Origin: Microbacterium croceum
GTDB taxonomy: Bacteria > Actinomycetota > Actinomycetes > Actinomycetales > Microbacteriaceae
Direction: 5' to 3'
Length of the DNA stretch: 64,000 nt
Assembly (NCBI RefSeq): GCF_023091245.1
Contig: NZ_JAHWXN010000001.1
Location: 1,736,001 to 1,800,000 of the forward strand
Shown here: positions 1 to 7,823 of the stretch, one piece after another
How positions within the stretch are numbered: position 1 is the stretch's first letter
Layout of the letters: each line of letters begins with the position of its first letter
Program-made: the position numbers and the translations under genes
Notes under the pieces: model-generated
What the model was told of the DNA's origin: nothing
Database searches by the model: none
Seen by the model: the letters and a program-made list of their open reading frames with translations, nothing else

Positions 1-23
1 GGTGGTCCGGGATAAAATGAGGT

Positions 24-1364
24 ATGTCGAAACTGGTCGGGATGCACGAGGCGCTGGGTCGCCTCGAGGCGGCCTGGGCGGGGGCGGATGACGCGCAGGA
101 TCTGTCGCGGGAGCAGTTGGTCGCGGTCGCTGACGCGCTGGGCGTGCTGCGTCGGCACACGGATGCGGTGCTGGCGGAGGTCGCGGCGGGCATCGCCCGG
201 GAGTCGCGGCCGGAGCTCGGCGCGGCGGGTCTGGCGAAGCAGCAGGGTTTTCGGAATCCGGCGGCGCTGATCGCGGCGGCGGCGGGGGTCTCGGCGGGGG
301 AGGCGTCCCGGTTGGTGGCGGTGGGGGAGGCGACCGCGCCTCGGACGGATCTTCTGGGGGCGCGGTTGCCGGCGAAGTACCCGCGGGTGCGGGAGGCGCT
401 GGTCTCAGGGGTGTTGAGCGCGCAGGCGGCTGCGTTGATCATCGGGGGTGTTGGAGCGGTGCCGGGTGGCCGCGGGGCCGGTGCGGATCGTTGAGGGGGA
501 GCGGGTGCTGGTGGATGCGGCGGCCGGGCTGGCGGTGGATGCGGTGCGCAAGCTGGTCGTGCGGGCGGAGGCCTGGTTGGACCCCGATGGTGTCGCACCG
601 CGCGAGGAAGAGGCGCGGGCGCGGCGGTCGGTGACGATGTTCGAGCGGGACGGGATGGTGCACCTGAATGCCCGCCTGGATGCGGAGAGTGCGGCGCCGG
701 TGGTCACGGCGGTGCGGGGGTTCGTGTCGGCGGCGTTCGCGGCCCGCACGGACGCCCCGGACCCCGACGCCCCCGATGCGGATCAGCGCACGGTGGCGAT
801 GGTCCAGGCCGACGCGCTGGTCGCGTTCTGCGCGCACGTGCTCGGCTGTGAGGCGCGGGTGCCGGTGGCGGGGCGACGGTGATCGTGCGGATGACCCTGG
901 ACGACCTGGAATCCGGTACCGGGTCGGCGACGGTCGACGGGATCGAGACCCCGGTCAGTGTCGGGGCGGCGCGGCGGATGGCCGCCGGGGGTGGGGTGAT
1001 CCCCTGGGTGATGGGCTCGGACAGCGAGATCCTCGACTGGGGGCGGGAGAAACGCCTGTTCACCCGAGCGCAACGGTTGGCGTTGGTGGAACGCGATGGC
1101 GGGTGTGCGATGTGCGGGTTGCCGCCGGAGATGACGAGAGTGCATCACATCCGATGGTGGCAGAGGGATGCGGGGCCGACGGACCTGTCCAACGGGGTGC
1201 TGCTGTGTGAGACGTGTCATCACCGCATCCACGACAACGACTGGGAGATCCGCGTCGACGGTACAGGGGTCACCGCCCGCGTCTGGTTCATCCCGCCCCG
1301 GTACGTCGACCCCGCCCGCACCCCGCGACTCGGTGGCCGAGGCCGCTTCGACATCGCCGCCTGA
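24..1364 (+). pseudogene. DUF222 / HNH endonuclease (13E12-repeat type), broken by two frameshifts
   Basis: Three consecutive reading-frame pieces together give one DUF222 plus HNH-nuclease protein of about 446 residues, a normal family length. Piece one (24-448) is the DUF222 N-terminus. Piece two (448-873) holds the conserved EAWLDPDGV region and the HLNARLD segment. Piece three (873-1364) has MTLDDL and then the HNH domain, with CAMCG, VHHIRWW, DLSNGVLLC and CHHRIH supplying the zinc cysteines and metal-binding His/Asn. The first break lies in the G5 run at 444-448 (one extra base). The second lies in the G4 run at 870-873 (one base missing), so the two shifts compensate. Such genes are multicopy in actinobacteria and their role is unclear. 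Either this is a genuine pseudogene or both breaks are homopolymer sequencing errors. The ATG at 24 is near the window edge. Confidence 0.8.
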
Positions 1365-1571
1365 GCCTGTGTGGATCGATATCGCTGCCTGCGCGGCGCG
1401 CGGCTTCGCCGGCTGAACGTCCGGGTGGGCATCGACCGGGCGTGGGTCGGCAAATGTCGACGATTCGGATCACCGGGGCCTGCCCGCGTACGCTGGAGGC
1501 ATCCCCCGAAGCTCACCCGGCAACCTGCGCGCCGGCGATCTCGGTGCGCGCTCACACATGCAAGGACGCAG

Positions 1572-3020
1572 ATGAACGATTCCGCCGCACACGGCGACGA
1601 CTGGACGACGCGAGAAGAACTGGCGGAGCGGATGATCCCGCTCATCGGCTCACTCAAGCGCGAGCACGACGTGGTCACGTCGCTGCACGGGCATCGGCTG
1701 CTGGGACTGTCGGCTACCGGCCTGGTCGAGGTGCACGAGCGGGTCGCCCAGCTCGGGCACGAGACGCTCCCGCTCGACGACACGCTCGCCGTGCTCGAAG
1801 CGATCCACGCGCTTGCCCCCGGGGCGTCGTCGCTCGATGTCGCGCGCCTGGCGGAGGGCCACGCGTCGAGCGATCTCCCGCTCGACGCCTATCTCGCGGA
1901 GGCGCTCGCCCCGGCGATCGGCGCTGTCGTGGCCGCGCCCACCGATGTCGTGCTCTACGGCTTCGGGCGCATCGGCCGCCTGCTCGCCCGCATCCTGATC
2001 GCCCACACAGGCGGCGGCAGCGGACTGCGACTGCGCGCGATCGTCGTACGCCGCGGCTCCGAGAACGATCTCGTCAAGCGCGCATCCCTCCTGCTGCGCG
2101 ACTCGGTGCATGGCCGCTTCGCCGGCTCGGTCACGGTCGATGAGGAGGCCGAGCAGATCATCGCGAACGGCACCCGCATCCAGGTGATCTACTCGGCCGA
2201 TCCCGCGACCGTCGACTACACCGCCTACGGCATCCACGACGCGATCGTCGTCGACAACACCGGACGTTGGCGCGACGAAGAGGGGCTCAGCCGTCACCTC
2301 GAGGCGAAGGGCGTCGCCCGCGTGCTGCTCACGGCTCCCGGCAAGGGGGCGCTCAAGAACATCGTGCACGGCATCAACGACGACACGATCGAGCCCGACG
2401 ACCGCATCATCACCGCGGCCTCGTGCACCACGAACGCGATCACCCCTGTGCTCAAGGCGATCGATGAGGCCTATGGCATCGTGCGCGGCCACGTCGAGAC
2501 CGTGCACTCCTTCACGAACGACCAGAACCTGATCGACAACTTCCACAGCGGAGATCGCCGCGGACGCTCGGCCGTGCTCAACATGGTCATCGCCGAGACC
2601 GGCGCGGCGAAGGCCGTCGCCCGGGCGCTGCCCGAGCTCGCGGGCAAGCTCACCGGCTCTGCGATCCGGGTTCCCACGCCGGATGTCTCGCTCGCAGTGC
2701 TGCACCTGAGCTTGGAGCGGCCGGCCCAGAAGGAGCAGCTCAACGACTACCTGCGCCGCGTGTCGCTGCACTCGAAGCTGCGCCAGCAGATCGACTATGT
2801 CGAGAGCCCGGAGGTCGTCTCCACCGACTTCGTCGGCTCGCACCGGGCGGGCATCGTCGACGGCCTCGCGACCATCGCGAACGACCGCGATGTCGTGCTC
2901 TATGTCTGGTACGACAACGAGTACGGATACTCCTGCCAGGTCATCCGCGTGCTCGAGGTCATGGCCGGCTCACACCCGGTCGTGCTCCCCGCCCGCCGTG
3001 AGGTCACGCTGCACAGCTGA
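1572..3020 (+). CDS. gapB: Glyceraldehyde-3-phosphate dehydrogenase, long GapB type
   Basis: The 482-residue protein is much longer than glycolytic GapA (about 335) and matches the length of the GapB class known from Corynebacterium glutamicum, which works in the gluconeogenic direction with NADP. An alpha-helical N-terminal extension of about 120 residues precedes the Rossmann fold (YGFGRIGRLL). The catalytic motif SCTTN places the active-site cysteine at residue 285, and WYDNEYGYS near the C-terminus is the family signature. The start at 1572 is chosen because AAGGA lies seven bases upstream; the frame stays open further upstream without homology. The gene lies 4 kb from pckG, consistent with a gluconeogenic role. 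Cofactor preference is inferred from the family, not from a residue I can identify. Confidence 0.9.
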   Translation: MNDSAAHGDDWTTREELAERMIPLIGSLKREHDVVTSLHGHRLLGLSATGLVEVHERVAQLGHETLPLDDTLAVLEAIHALAPGASSLDVARLAEGHASSDLPLDAYLAEALAPAIGAVVAAPTDVVLYGFGRIGRLLARILIAHTGGGSGLRLRAIVVRRGSENDLVKRASLLLRDSVHGRFAGSVTVDEEAEQIIANGTRIQVIYSADPATVDYTAYGIHDAIVVDNTGRWRDEEGLSRHLEAKGVARVLLTAPGKGALKNIVHGINDDTIEPDDRIITAASCTTNAITPVLKAIDEAYGIVRGHVETVHSFTNDQNLIDNFHSGDRRGRSAVLNMVIAETGAAKAVARALPELAGKLTGSAIRVPTPDVSLAVLHLSLERPAQKEQLNDYLRRVSLHSKLRQQIDYVESPEVVSTDFVGSHRAGIVDGLATIANDRDVVLYVWYDNEYGYSCQVIRVLEVMAGSHPVVLPARREVTLHS

Positions 3021-3149
3021 GTTCCGCTGTGCGCCGGAAAACGCAGAGCGGATGTCGTCGGCGCGGCGTGCCGTGCCGTGCCGCCCCGGCGATGGGCTGA
3101 TCGGTCTCCGTTTTCTCTCTCCATCGGATGCTCCGTGCATGATGGGGGC

Positions 3150-4196
3150 ATGAAGAGCGCGACGCTGCTGTCCGAGCGACTCCGGTCGCACCGCCTCACG
3201 GCGCCGGCGCGCACCGTGACCGATGCGGCCGGGCACCTGCTCGCCGTGCAGAGCCAAGACTTCATCGCCGGCCGGTGGGCGCTGGCCGTGCGCACGCGCG
3301 GGGAACCGGGGCTGCGCGCGGTCGACCGCGCCTTCGACCACGGCGAGCTGGTGCGGGGCTGGACCATGCGCGGCACGCTGCACACGGTCGCGGCACGCGA
3401 CCTGGGCTGGATCCTCGACGTCACAGCCGGTCGGCAGCGCCAGCAGGCGGCATCGCGTCACCGCGCCCTCGGGATCGACGACGAGATGGTCGCGGCGACC
3501 GTGCGCGCGCTGACGCCGGCGCTCCGCGGCGGCGGCCTGACGCGCGCCGAGATCTTCTCCCTGCTGGAGGACATCGGCATCGACCCCAGCGGGCAGCGCG
3601 GCATCCACCTGCTGTTGACGCTCACGATCGACGGGCTGATCTGCCAGGGGCCGGTGATGGTGCGCGACGGTGTGACCCGCGAGCAGCGCTTCGTGCTGGT
3701 CGACGAGCACATCCGCGAGCATGCGCGCCCCGACGATCCGCTGGCTGAGCTCTTCGTGCGCTACATCACCGGTCATGGGCCGGCCGGGGTCGCGGATTTC
3801 GCCTGGTGGTCGGGGCTCACGCTCGGCGTCTCGCGCGAGGCGGCCGCCCACGCCGCGCATCGCGTGGTCGAGGTCGAGACCGGACTGTTCGCGGCGACCA
3901 CGCGCCCGCGTCGATCAGCGGATGCCCCGGCGGTCCATGCCCTCGGTGCCTTCGACGAGTACTACATCTCCTATGCCGACCGCACGGCCGTCTGCGCGCC
4001 GGAGCACCTCGCGACCATCGGCCCCGGCAAGAACGGCATGGTGCGACCGATCCTGCTCGCGCGAGGACGCGTGATCGGATGCTGGAGCCACGCCGGGGCC
4101 TCGCTCGGCGCTCCACCGGAGTTGTTCGAGGAGACGGACGACATCGACGCCGTCTCCGCGGCGATGGGACGCTTCACCCGGTTCCTTCAGAGCTGA
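3150..4196 (+). CDS. Winged-helix DNA-binding domain protein (HTH_42 / AlkZ-like)
   Basis: The 348-residue protein resembles the HTH_42 family, which includes the DNA glycosylases AlkZ/YcaQ that unhook alkylation and interstrand-crosslink damage. Near the N-terminus LLAVQSQDF carries a Q-x-Q motif in the position of the catalytic QxD/QxQ of that family. RGTLHTVAARDLGW and the later segment FDEYYISYADR are typical of actinobacterial members. The ATG at 3150 follows a GGGGG run; upstream extension of the frame lacks homology. It lies 129 bases after gapB on the same strand and converges on ramB, leaving only eight bases between the stops. Repair activity is inference from the family; many paralogues are uncharacterised. 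Confidence 0.75.
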   Translation: MKSATLLSERLRSHRLTAPARTVTDAAGHLLAVQSQDFIAGRWALAVRTRGEPGLRAVDRAFDHGELVRGWTMRGTLHTVAARDLGWILDVTAGRQRQQAASRHRALGIDDEMVAATVRALTPALRGGGLTRAEIFSLLEDIGIDPSGQRGIHLLLTLTIDGLICQGPVMVRDGVTREQRFVLVDEHIREHARPDDPLAELFVRYITGHGPAGVADFAWWSGLTLGVSREAAAHAAHRVVEVETGLFAATTRPRRSADAPAVHALGAFDEYYISYADRTAVCAPEHLATIGPGKNGMVRPILLARGRVIGCWSHAGASLGAPPELFEETDDIDAVSAAMGRFTRFLQS

Positions 4197-4204
4197 GCTT
4201 CCGG

Positions 4205-5647
4205 CTACTCGCTGGCGTGACGTCCGAGGAAGTTGTAGACCTCGTTGTCGTCGACGCCGGGGAAGGCGCCGCGGGGGAGCGGCGAGAACATGTGCGTGTG
4301 CACGCGGGCGCTGGGCCAGGCCTTGCCGCTCCAGCGGTCCGCGAGCTCGGTCGATGGGCGACGGCAGCACGACTCGTCGGGGCAGGTCGACACGGCGCGG
4401 TCGCCGGTCTCGCGGCCGCGCCACCAACGTGCGTCGTCGAACGGCACGCCGACCGTGACCGAGAACTCGCCGTCGCTGGAGGATCCGGTCTGCGTCGAGC
4501 ACCAGAACGTGCCGGAGGGGGTGTCGGTGTACTGGTGATGCTCGGTCGTGCGGTTCTGCTGCGTGAAGGCGCTGCGCGCCTGGAACTTGCGGCACACCCG
4601 CTGCCCCTCCACGGCGCCGGTGACGTCCATCGGCAGCGGTAGGTCGTCGTTCTCGTAGACCCGGGTGATCGCCCCGGTGGCATCGACGCGCAGGAAGTGC
4701 AGCGACATACCCAGGTGCTCGGTGAGCAGGTTGGTCATGCGCATGCCCGCTGCCTCGTGGGTCACCCCGAACGCGTCCCGGAAGTCCTCGACCGCGAGGT
4801 TGCGGTCCTTCTTGGCCTGCTGCAGGAACGCGACCGACGCCGCCTCCGGCATCAGGCACGCGGCAGCGAAGTAGTTGATCTCCAGACGCTGCTGCAGGAA
4901 GTCCGCGTAGTCGGTCGGCGGCGTGTGTCCGAGCAGTCGGTGCGCCATCGCCTGCAGCGCCATCGATCGCAGGCCGTGTCCGCCGGGGATGGAGGCCGGA
5001 GGCAGGTAGATGCGTCCGTTCTCCAGATCGGTGACCGATCGCGTCGAGTGCGGAAGGTCGTTGACATAGATGAGCTCGAAGCCGATCTTCTCGGCCATGA
5101 TGCTGACCGTGCGATGCGTGAGCGCTCCCTGCACATGGCCCGCGGCGCGCAGGTGCTTCTCTGCCAGCTTCTCGATATCGGCCAGGTAGTTGTGCTGCGC
5201 GCGCATGCGCAGGCGCAGCTCGGTGTTCGCGCGTCGCGCCTCCTCCGGCGTGGCGATCGCCTCGCGCTCGCGTCGCTGCAGTTCGTTGTGCAGGCCGAGC
5301 AGTGACTCGATGGTCTCGTCGCTCATGCCCTTCGTGACGCGCACGGGGGCGATGCCGAGCTGACGGAACACCGGGCTCTCCTGCGCACGTTCGAGCTCGA
5401 TCTCGAGTGCGGCGCGGCGGTTCGGCGGCTCTCCCGAGATGAGATCGGTGACCTCGGTGCTCGTGGCCTGCGCGATCGCCTGCAGCAGCGAGAGCTTCGG
5501 CTCGCGCTTGCCGTTCTCGATCAGGCTCAGCTGCGAGCCGGCGACCCCCACCAGCGCGCCGAGCTCGTCGAGCGTGTAGCCGTTTGCGAGTCTGTGGTGC
5601 CTGATGCGATGGCCGAGGGTCGTGAGGTGGATGCCGGAGGTCGCCAT
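4205..5647 (-). CDS. ramB: XRE-family regulator of acetate/carboxylate metabolism, RamB-like
   Basis: The 480-residue protein has an N-terminal Cro/CI helix-turn-helix (YTLDELGALVGVAGSQLSLIENGKR, about residues 24-49), a central IrrE/ImmA-like (DUF955) region and a C-terminal domain rich in Cys/Arg (CRKFQARSAF, CPDESCCRRPS). This is the architecture of RamB and related short-chain-fatty-acyl regulators. In corynebacteria RamB represses or activates genes of acetate and PEP/pyruvate metabolism. The protease-like segment reads QAMAHRLLGH, so the HExxH zinc motif is lost and the domain is probably a ligand sensor, not a peptidase. The gene is divergent from pckG with a 109-bp shared intergenic region, which suggests that it controls pckG and itself. 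Confidence 0.85.
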   Translation of the reverse strand: MATSGIHLTTLGHRIRHHRLANGYTLDELGALVGVAGSQLSLIENGKREPKLSLLQAIAQATSTEVTDLISGEPPNRRAALEIELERAQESPVFRQLGIAPVRVTKGMSDETIESLLGLHNELQRREREAIATPEEARRANTELRLRMRAQHNYLADIEKLAEKHLRAAGHVQGALTHRTVSIMAEKIGFELIYVNDLPHSTRSVTDLENGRIYLPPASIPGGHGLRSMALQAMAHRLLGHTPPTDYADFLQQRLEINYFAAACLMPEAASVAFLQQAKKDRNLAVEDFRDAFGVTHEAAGMRMTNLLTEHLGMSLHFLRVDATGAITRVYENDDLPLPMDVTGAVEGQRVCRKFQARSAFTQQNRTTEHHQYTDTPSGTFWCSTQTGSSSDGEFSVTVGVPFDDARWWRGRETGDRAVSTCPDESCCRRPSTELADRWSGKAWPSARVHTHMFSPLPRGAFPGVDDNEVYNFLGRHASE

Positions 5648-5663
5648 TCCTTGATCATAGCGA

Positions 5664-5679
5664 AAGAATCACACTTCTT
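5664..5679. promoter_or_regulatory. Inverted repeat between ramB and pckG, candidate RamB operator
   Basis: AAGAA-TCACAC-TTCTT is a perfect 5-bp-arm inverted repeat in an A/T-rich pocket of the 109-bp ramB-pckG intergenic region, 17 bases from the ramB start and 78 bases from the pckG start. The position suits control of both divergent promoters. It does not match the published RamB motif well, so assignment to RamB is inference from position only. Confidence 0.35.
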
Positions 5680-5756
5680 AACGCAGAGAATGGCCGAAAG
5701 AGTCGCATAACCCGGAAGAAGATGGATGCAACGCCTCACTCGTCTAAGGAGCTGTC

Positions 5757-7619
5757 ATGGCCATCGCTGAAGTCTTCGCCCCTCGCACATCCCCCGTCGC
5801 CGCTGCGCGTACGTTCGGTGCTGCGCCGAGCTACGACACCCCCGCGATGGCCGAGCTGGCTGCCTGGGTCGAGGAGATCCGAGCGCTCACCCAGCCGGAC
5901 GCCGTGCACTGGGTCGACGGATCGCGCGCCGAGAACGACGCTCTGCTGCGCGACATGGTCGATGAGGGAAAGCTCATCAAGCTCAACCCCGAGTGGCGGC
6001 CCGGTTCCTACCTCGCCCGCTCGCACCCGAGCGACGTCGCCCGCACAGAGGGCCGCACGTACATCGCCTCTGAGCGCGAGGAAGACGCCGGTCCCACCAA
6101 CAACTGGGCGGCCCCGACCGAGATGCGTGCCAAGATGACCGAGATCTTCGAGGGCTCGATGCGCGGACGTACGATGTACGTCGTCCCGTTCTCGATGGGC
6201 CCGGTCGGCGGTCCGCTGTCGCACATCGGTGTCCAGGTCACCGACAGCGCGTACGCCGTCGCCTCGATCGGCATCATGACCCGCGTCGGCGATGCCGTCA
6301 CGCGCCGTATCGCCGACGGCGCCCCGTGGGTCAAGACGGTCCACTCGGTCGGCGCGCCGCTCGCGGAGGGCGAGCAGGACGTCGAATGGCCCTGCAACGA
6401 CGAGAAGTACATCGTGCACTTCCCCGAGACGCTCGAGGTCTACTCCTTCGGCTCCGGATACGGCGGCAACGCGATCCTGGCCAAGAAGTGCTTCGCGTTG
6501 CGCATCGCCTCGGTGATCGCCCGCGACGAGGGCTGGCTCGCCGAGCACATGCTGCTCATCCGGGTGATCGACCCGCAGGGCAAGGCGTACCACGTGGCGG
6601 CGGCGTTCCCGTCGGCGTGTGGCAAGACCAACCTCGCGATGCTGCGTCCCACGATCCCCGGCTGGAAGGTCGAGACCCTCGGCGATGACATCGCCTGGAT
6701 CCGTCCAGGCGAGGACGGTCGCATGTGGGCGATCAACCCCGAAGCCGGCTTCTTCGGCGTCGCCCCCGGCACGGGAGAGTCCACCAACGTCACCGCGGTC
6801 GAGACGCTGTGGGGCAACACGATCTTCACGAACGTCGCGCTCCGCCCGGACGGCGACGTGTGGTGGGAGGGCCTCACCGAGCAGGCTCCCGCGCACCTGA
6901 TCGACTGGGAGGGCAACGACTGGACGCCCGACTCCGGACGCCCGGCCGCGCACCCCAACTCTCGCTTCACGGTGGCGGCGGCACAGTGCCCGCAGATCTC
7001 CGAGGATTGGGAGCAGGCGGTGCCGCTCGACGTCATCCTGTTCGGCGGACGCCGCGCCAGCAACGTGCCGCTCGTGGTCGAGGCGACGGATTGGACCCAC
7101 GGCGTCTTCCTGGGCTCGAACATCTCGTCCGAGCGCACGGCGGCGGCTGAAGGGACGCTCGGCGAGCTGCGCCGCGATCCCTTCGCGATGCTTCCGTTCT
7201 GCGGCTACAACATGGCGGACTACTTCGGTCACTGGCTCAAGGTCGGGCGGGGGCTGCGCTTCGACCGCGCGCCGCGCATCTTCCAGGTGAACTGGTTCCG
7301 CCGTGGTGCCGACGGCCGGTTCCTGTGGCCCGGGTTCGGCGACAACTCGCGCGTCGTCGACTGGATCATCCGCCGCATCGCCGGCGACGTGCCCGCGGTC
7401 GACAGCCCGATCGGTCGCCTGCCCCGTCCCGAGGACCTCAACCTCGACGGACTCGACATCCCCGCCGCCGACCTCGAGGAGCTCTTCTCCGTCGATGCCG
7501 AGGCGTGGAAGACCGAGGCCGATCTGACCGAGGAGTTCTACGACACCTTCGGCGACAAGGTGCCGGCCGCTCTGCGCGCCGAGCTCGCGTCGCTGCGCTA
7601 CCGCCTCGACAAGGCGTAG
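5757..7619 (+). CDS. pckG: Phosphoenolpyruvate carboxykinase (GTP)
   Basis: This 620-residue enzyme converts oxaloacetate plus GTP to PEP, CO2 and GDP, the entry step of gluconeogenesis. The kinase-1a P-loop reads [11 protein letters not shown], with the hyper-reactive GTP-PEPCK cysteine at residue 288. [21 protein letters not shown] and [10 protein letters not shown] are further GTP-PEPCK signatures, and length and order match the family throughout. AAGGAG six bases before the ATG supports the start. It is divergent from ramB and followed by a strong hairpin terminator, so it is probably monocistronic. Together with gapB and ppc nearby it marks this region as a PEP-pyruvate-oxaloacetate control point. 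Confidence 0.97.
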   Translation: MAIAEVFAPRTSPVAAARTFGAAPSYDTPAMAELAAWVEEIRALTQPDAVHWVDGSRAENDALLRDMVDEGKLIKLNPEWRPGSYLARSHPSDVARTEGRTYIASEREEDAGPTNNWAAPTEMRAKMTEIFEGSMRGRTMYVVPFSMGPVGGPLSHIGVQVTDSAYAVASIGIMTRVGDAVTRRIADGAPWVKTVHSVGAPLAEGEQDVEWPCNDEKYIVHFPETLEVYSFGSGYGGNAILAKKCFALRIASVIARDEGWLAEHMLLIRVIDPQGKAYHVAAAFPSACGKTNLAMLRPTIPGWKVETLGDDIAWIRPGEDGRMWAINPEAGFFGVAPGTGESTNVTAVETLWGNTIFTNVALRPDGDVWWEGLTEQAPAHLIDWEGNDWTPDSGRPAAHPNSRFTVAAAQCPQISEDWEQAVPLDVILFGGRRASNVPLVVEATDWTHGVFLGSNISSERTAAAEGTLGELRRDPFAMLPFCGYNMADYFGHWLKVGRGLRFDRAPRIFQVNWFRRGADGRFLWPGFGDNSRVVDWIIRRIAGDVPAVDSPIGRLPRPEDLNLDGLDIPAADLEELFSVDAEAWKTEADLTEEFYDTFGDKVPAALRAELASLRYRLDKA

Positions 7620-7629
7620 CCCCCAGACT

Positions 7630-7655
7630 GGCACCGGCTCGGGGGAGCCGGTGCC
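7630..7655 (+). terminator. Hairpin terminator after pckG
   Basis: GGCACCGGCTC-GGGG-GAGCCGGTGCC is a perfect 11-bp stem with a 4-base loop, starting ten bases after the pckG stop. Only TT follows it, so it is a GC-rich actinobacterial terminator without a long U tract. Confidence 0.8.
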
Positions 7656-7764
7656 TTCACACCCGCGAAGGTGGGATGTCAGAGACGAACCCATGGCTGA
7701 GTGGTCTCCGGCATCCCGCCTTCGCGTTCCTTCTGGCCCCTGACTCCTGTCGCTGGGTCTCTGC

Positions 7765-7817
7765 GCGTACGGATGGGGCCCTGAGCGTACGGATGGGGCC
7801 CTGAGCCTGTCGAAGGG
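7765..7817. repeat. 20-bp tandem duplication abutting a dispersed CCCTGAGCCTGTCGAAGGG repeat
   Basis: A 20-base unit (gcgtacggatggggccctga) is present twice in perfect tandem at 7765-7784 and 7785-7804. It runs into one copy of the dispersed element CCCTGAGCCTGTCGAAGGG (7799-7817). The block lies between pckG and the convergent ABC exporter. Related copies occur at about 20733-20771, 38717-38761 and 58884-58902. Confidence 0.8.
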
Positions 7818-7823
7818 TGAGCC

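Noticed and set aside
1371..1571. GapB starting at 1371 (549 residues)
   Set aside because: The extra N-terminus is Arg-rich without homology; AAGGA before ATG 1572 and GapB-type length of 482 favour the later start.
5736..7694. Long open frame antisense to pckG (652 codons)
   Set aside because: Composition artefact; the plus-strand frame is an unmistakable GTP-PEPCK with a ribosome site.
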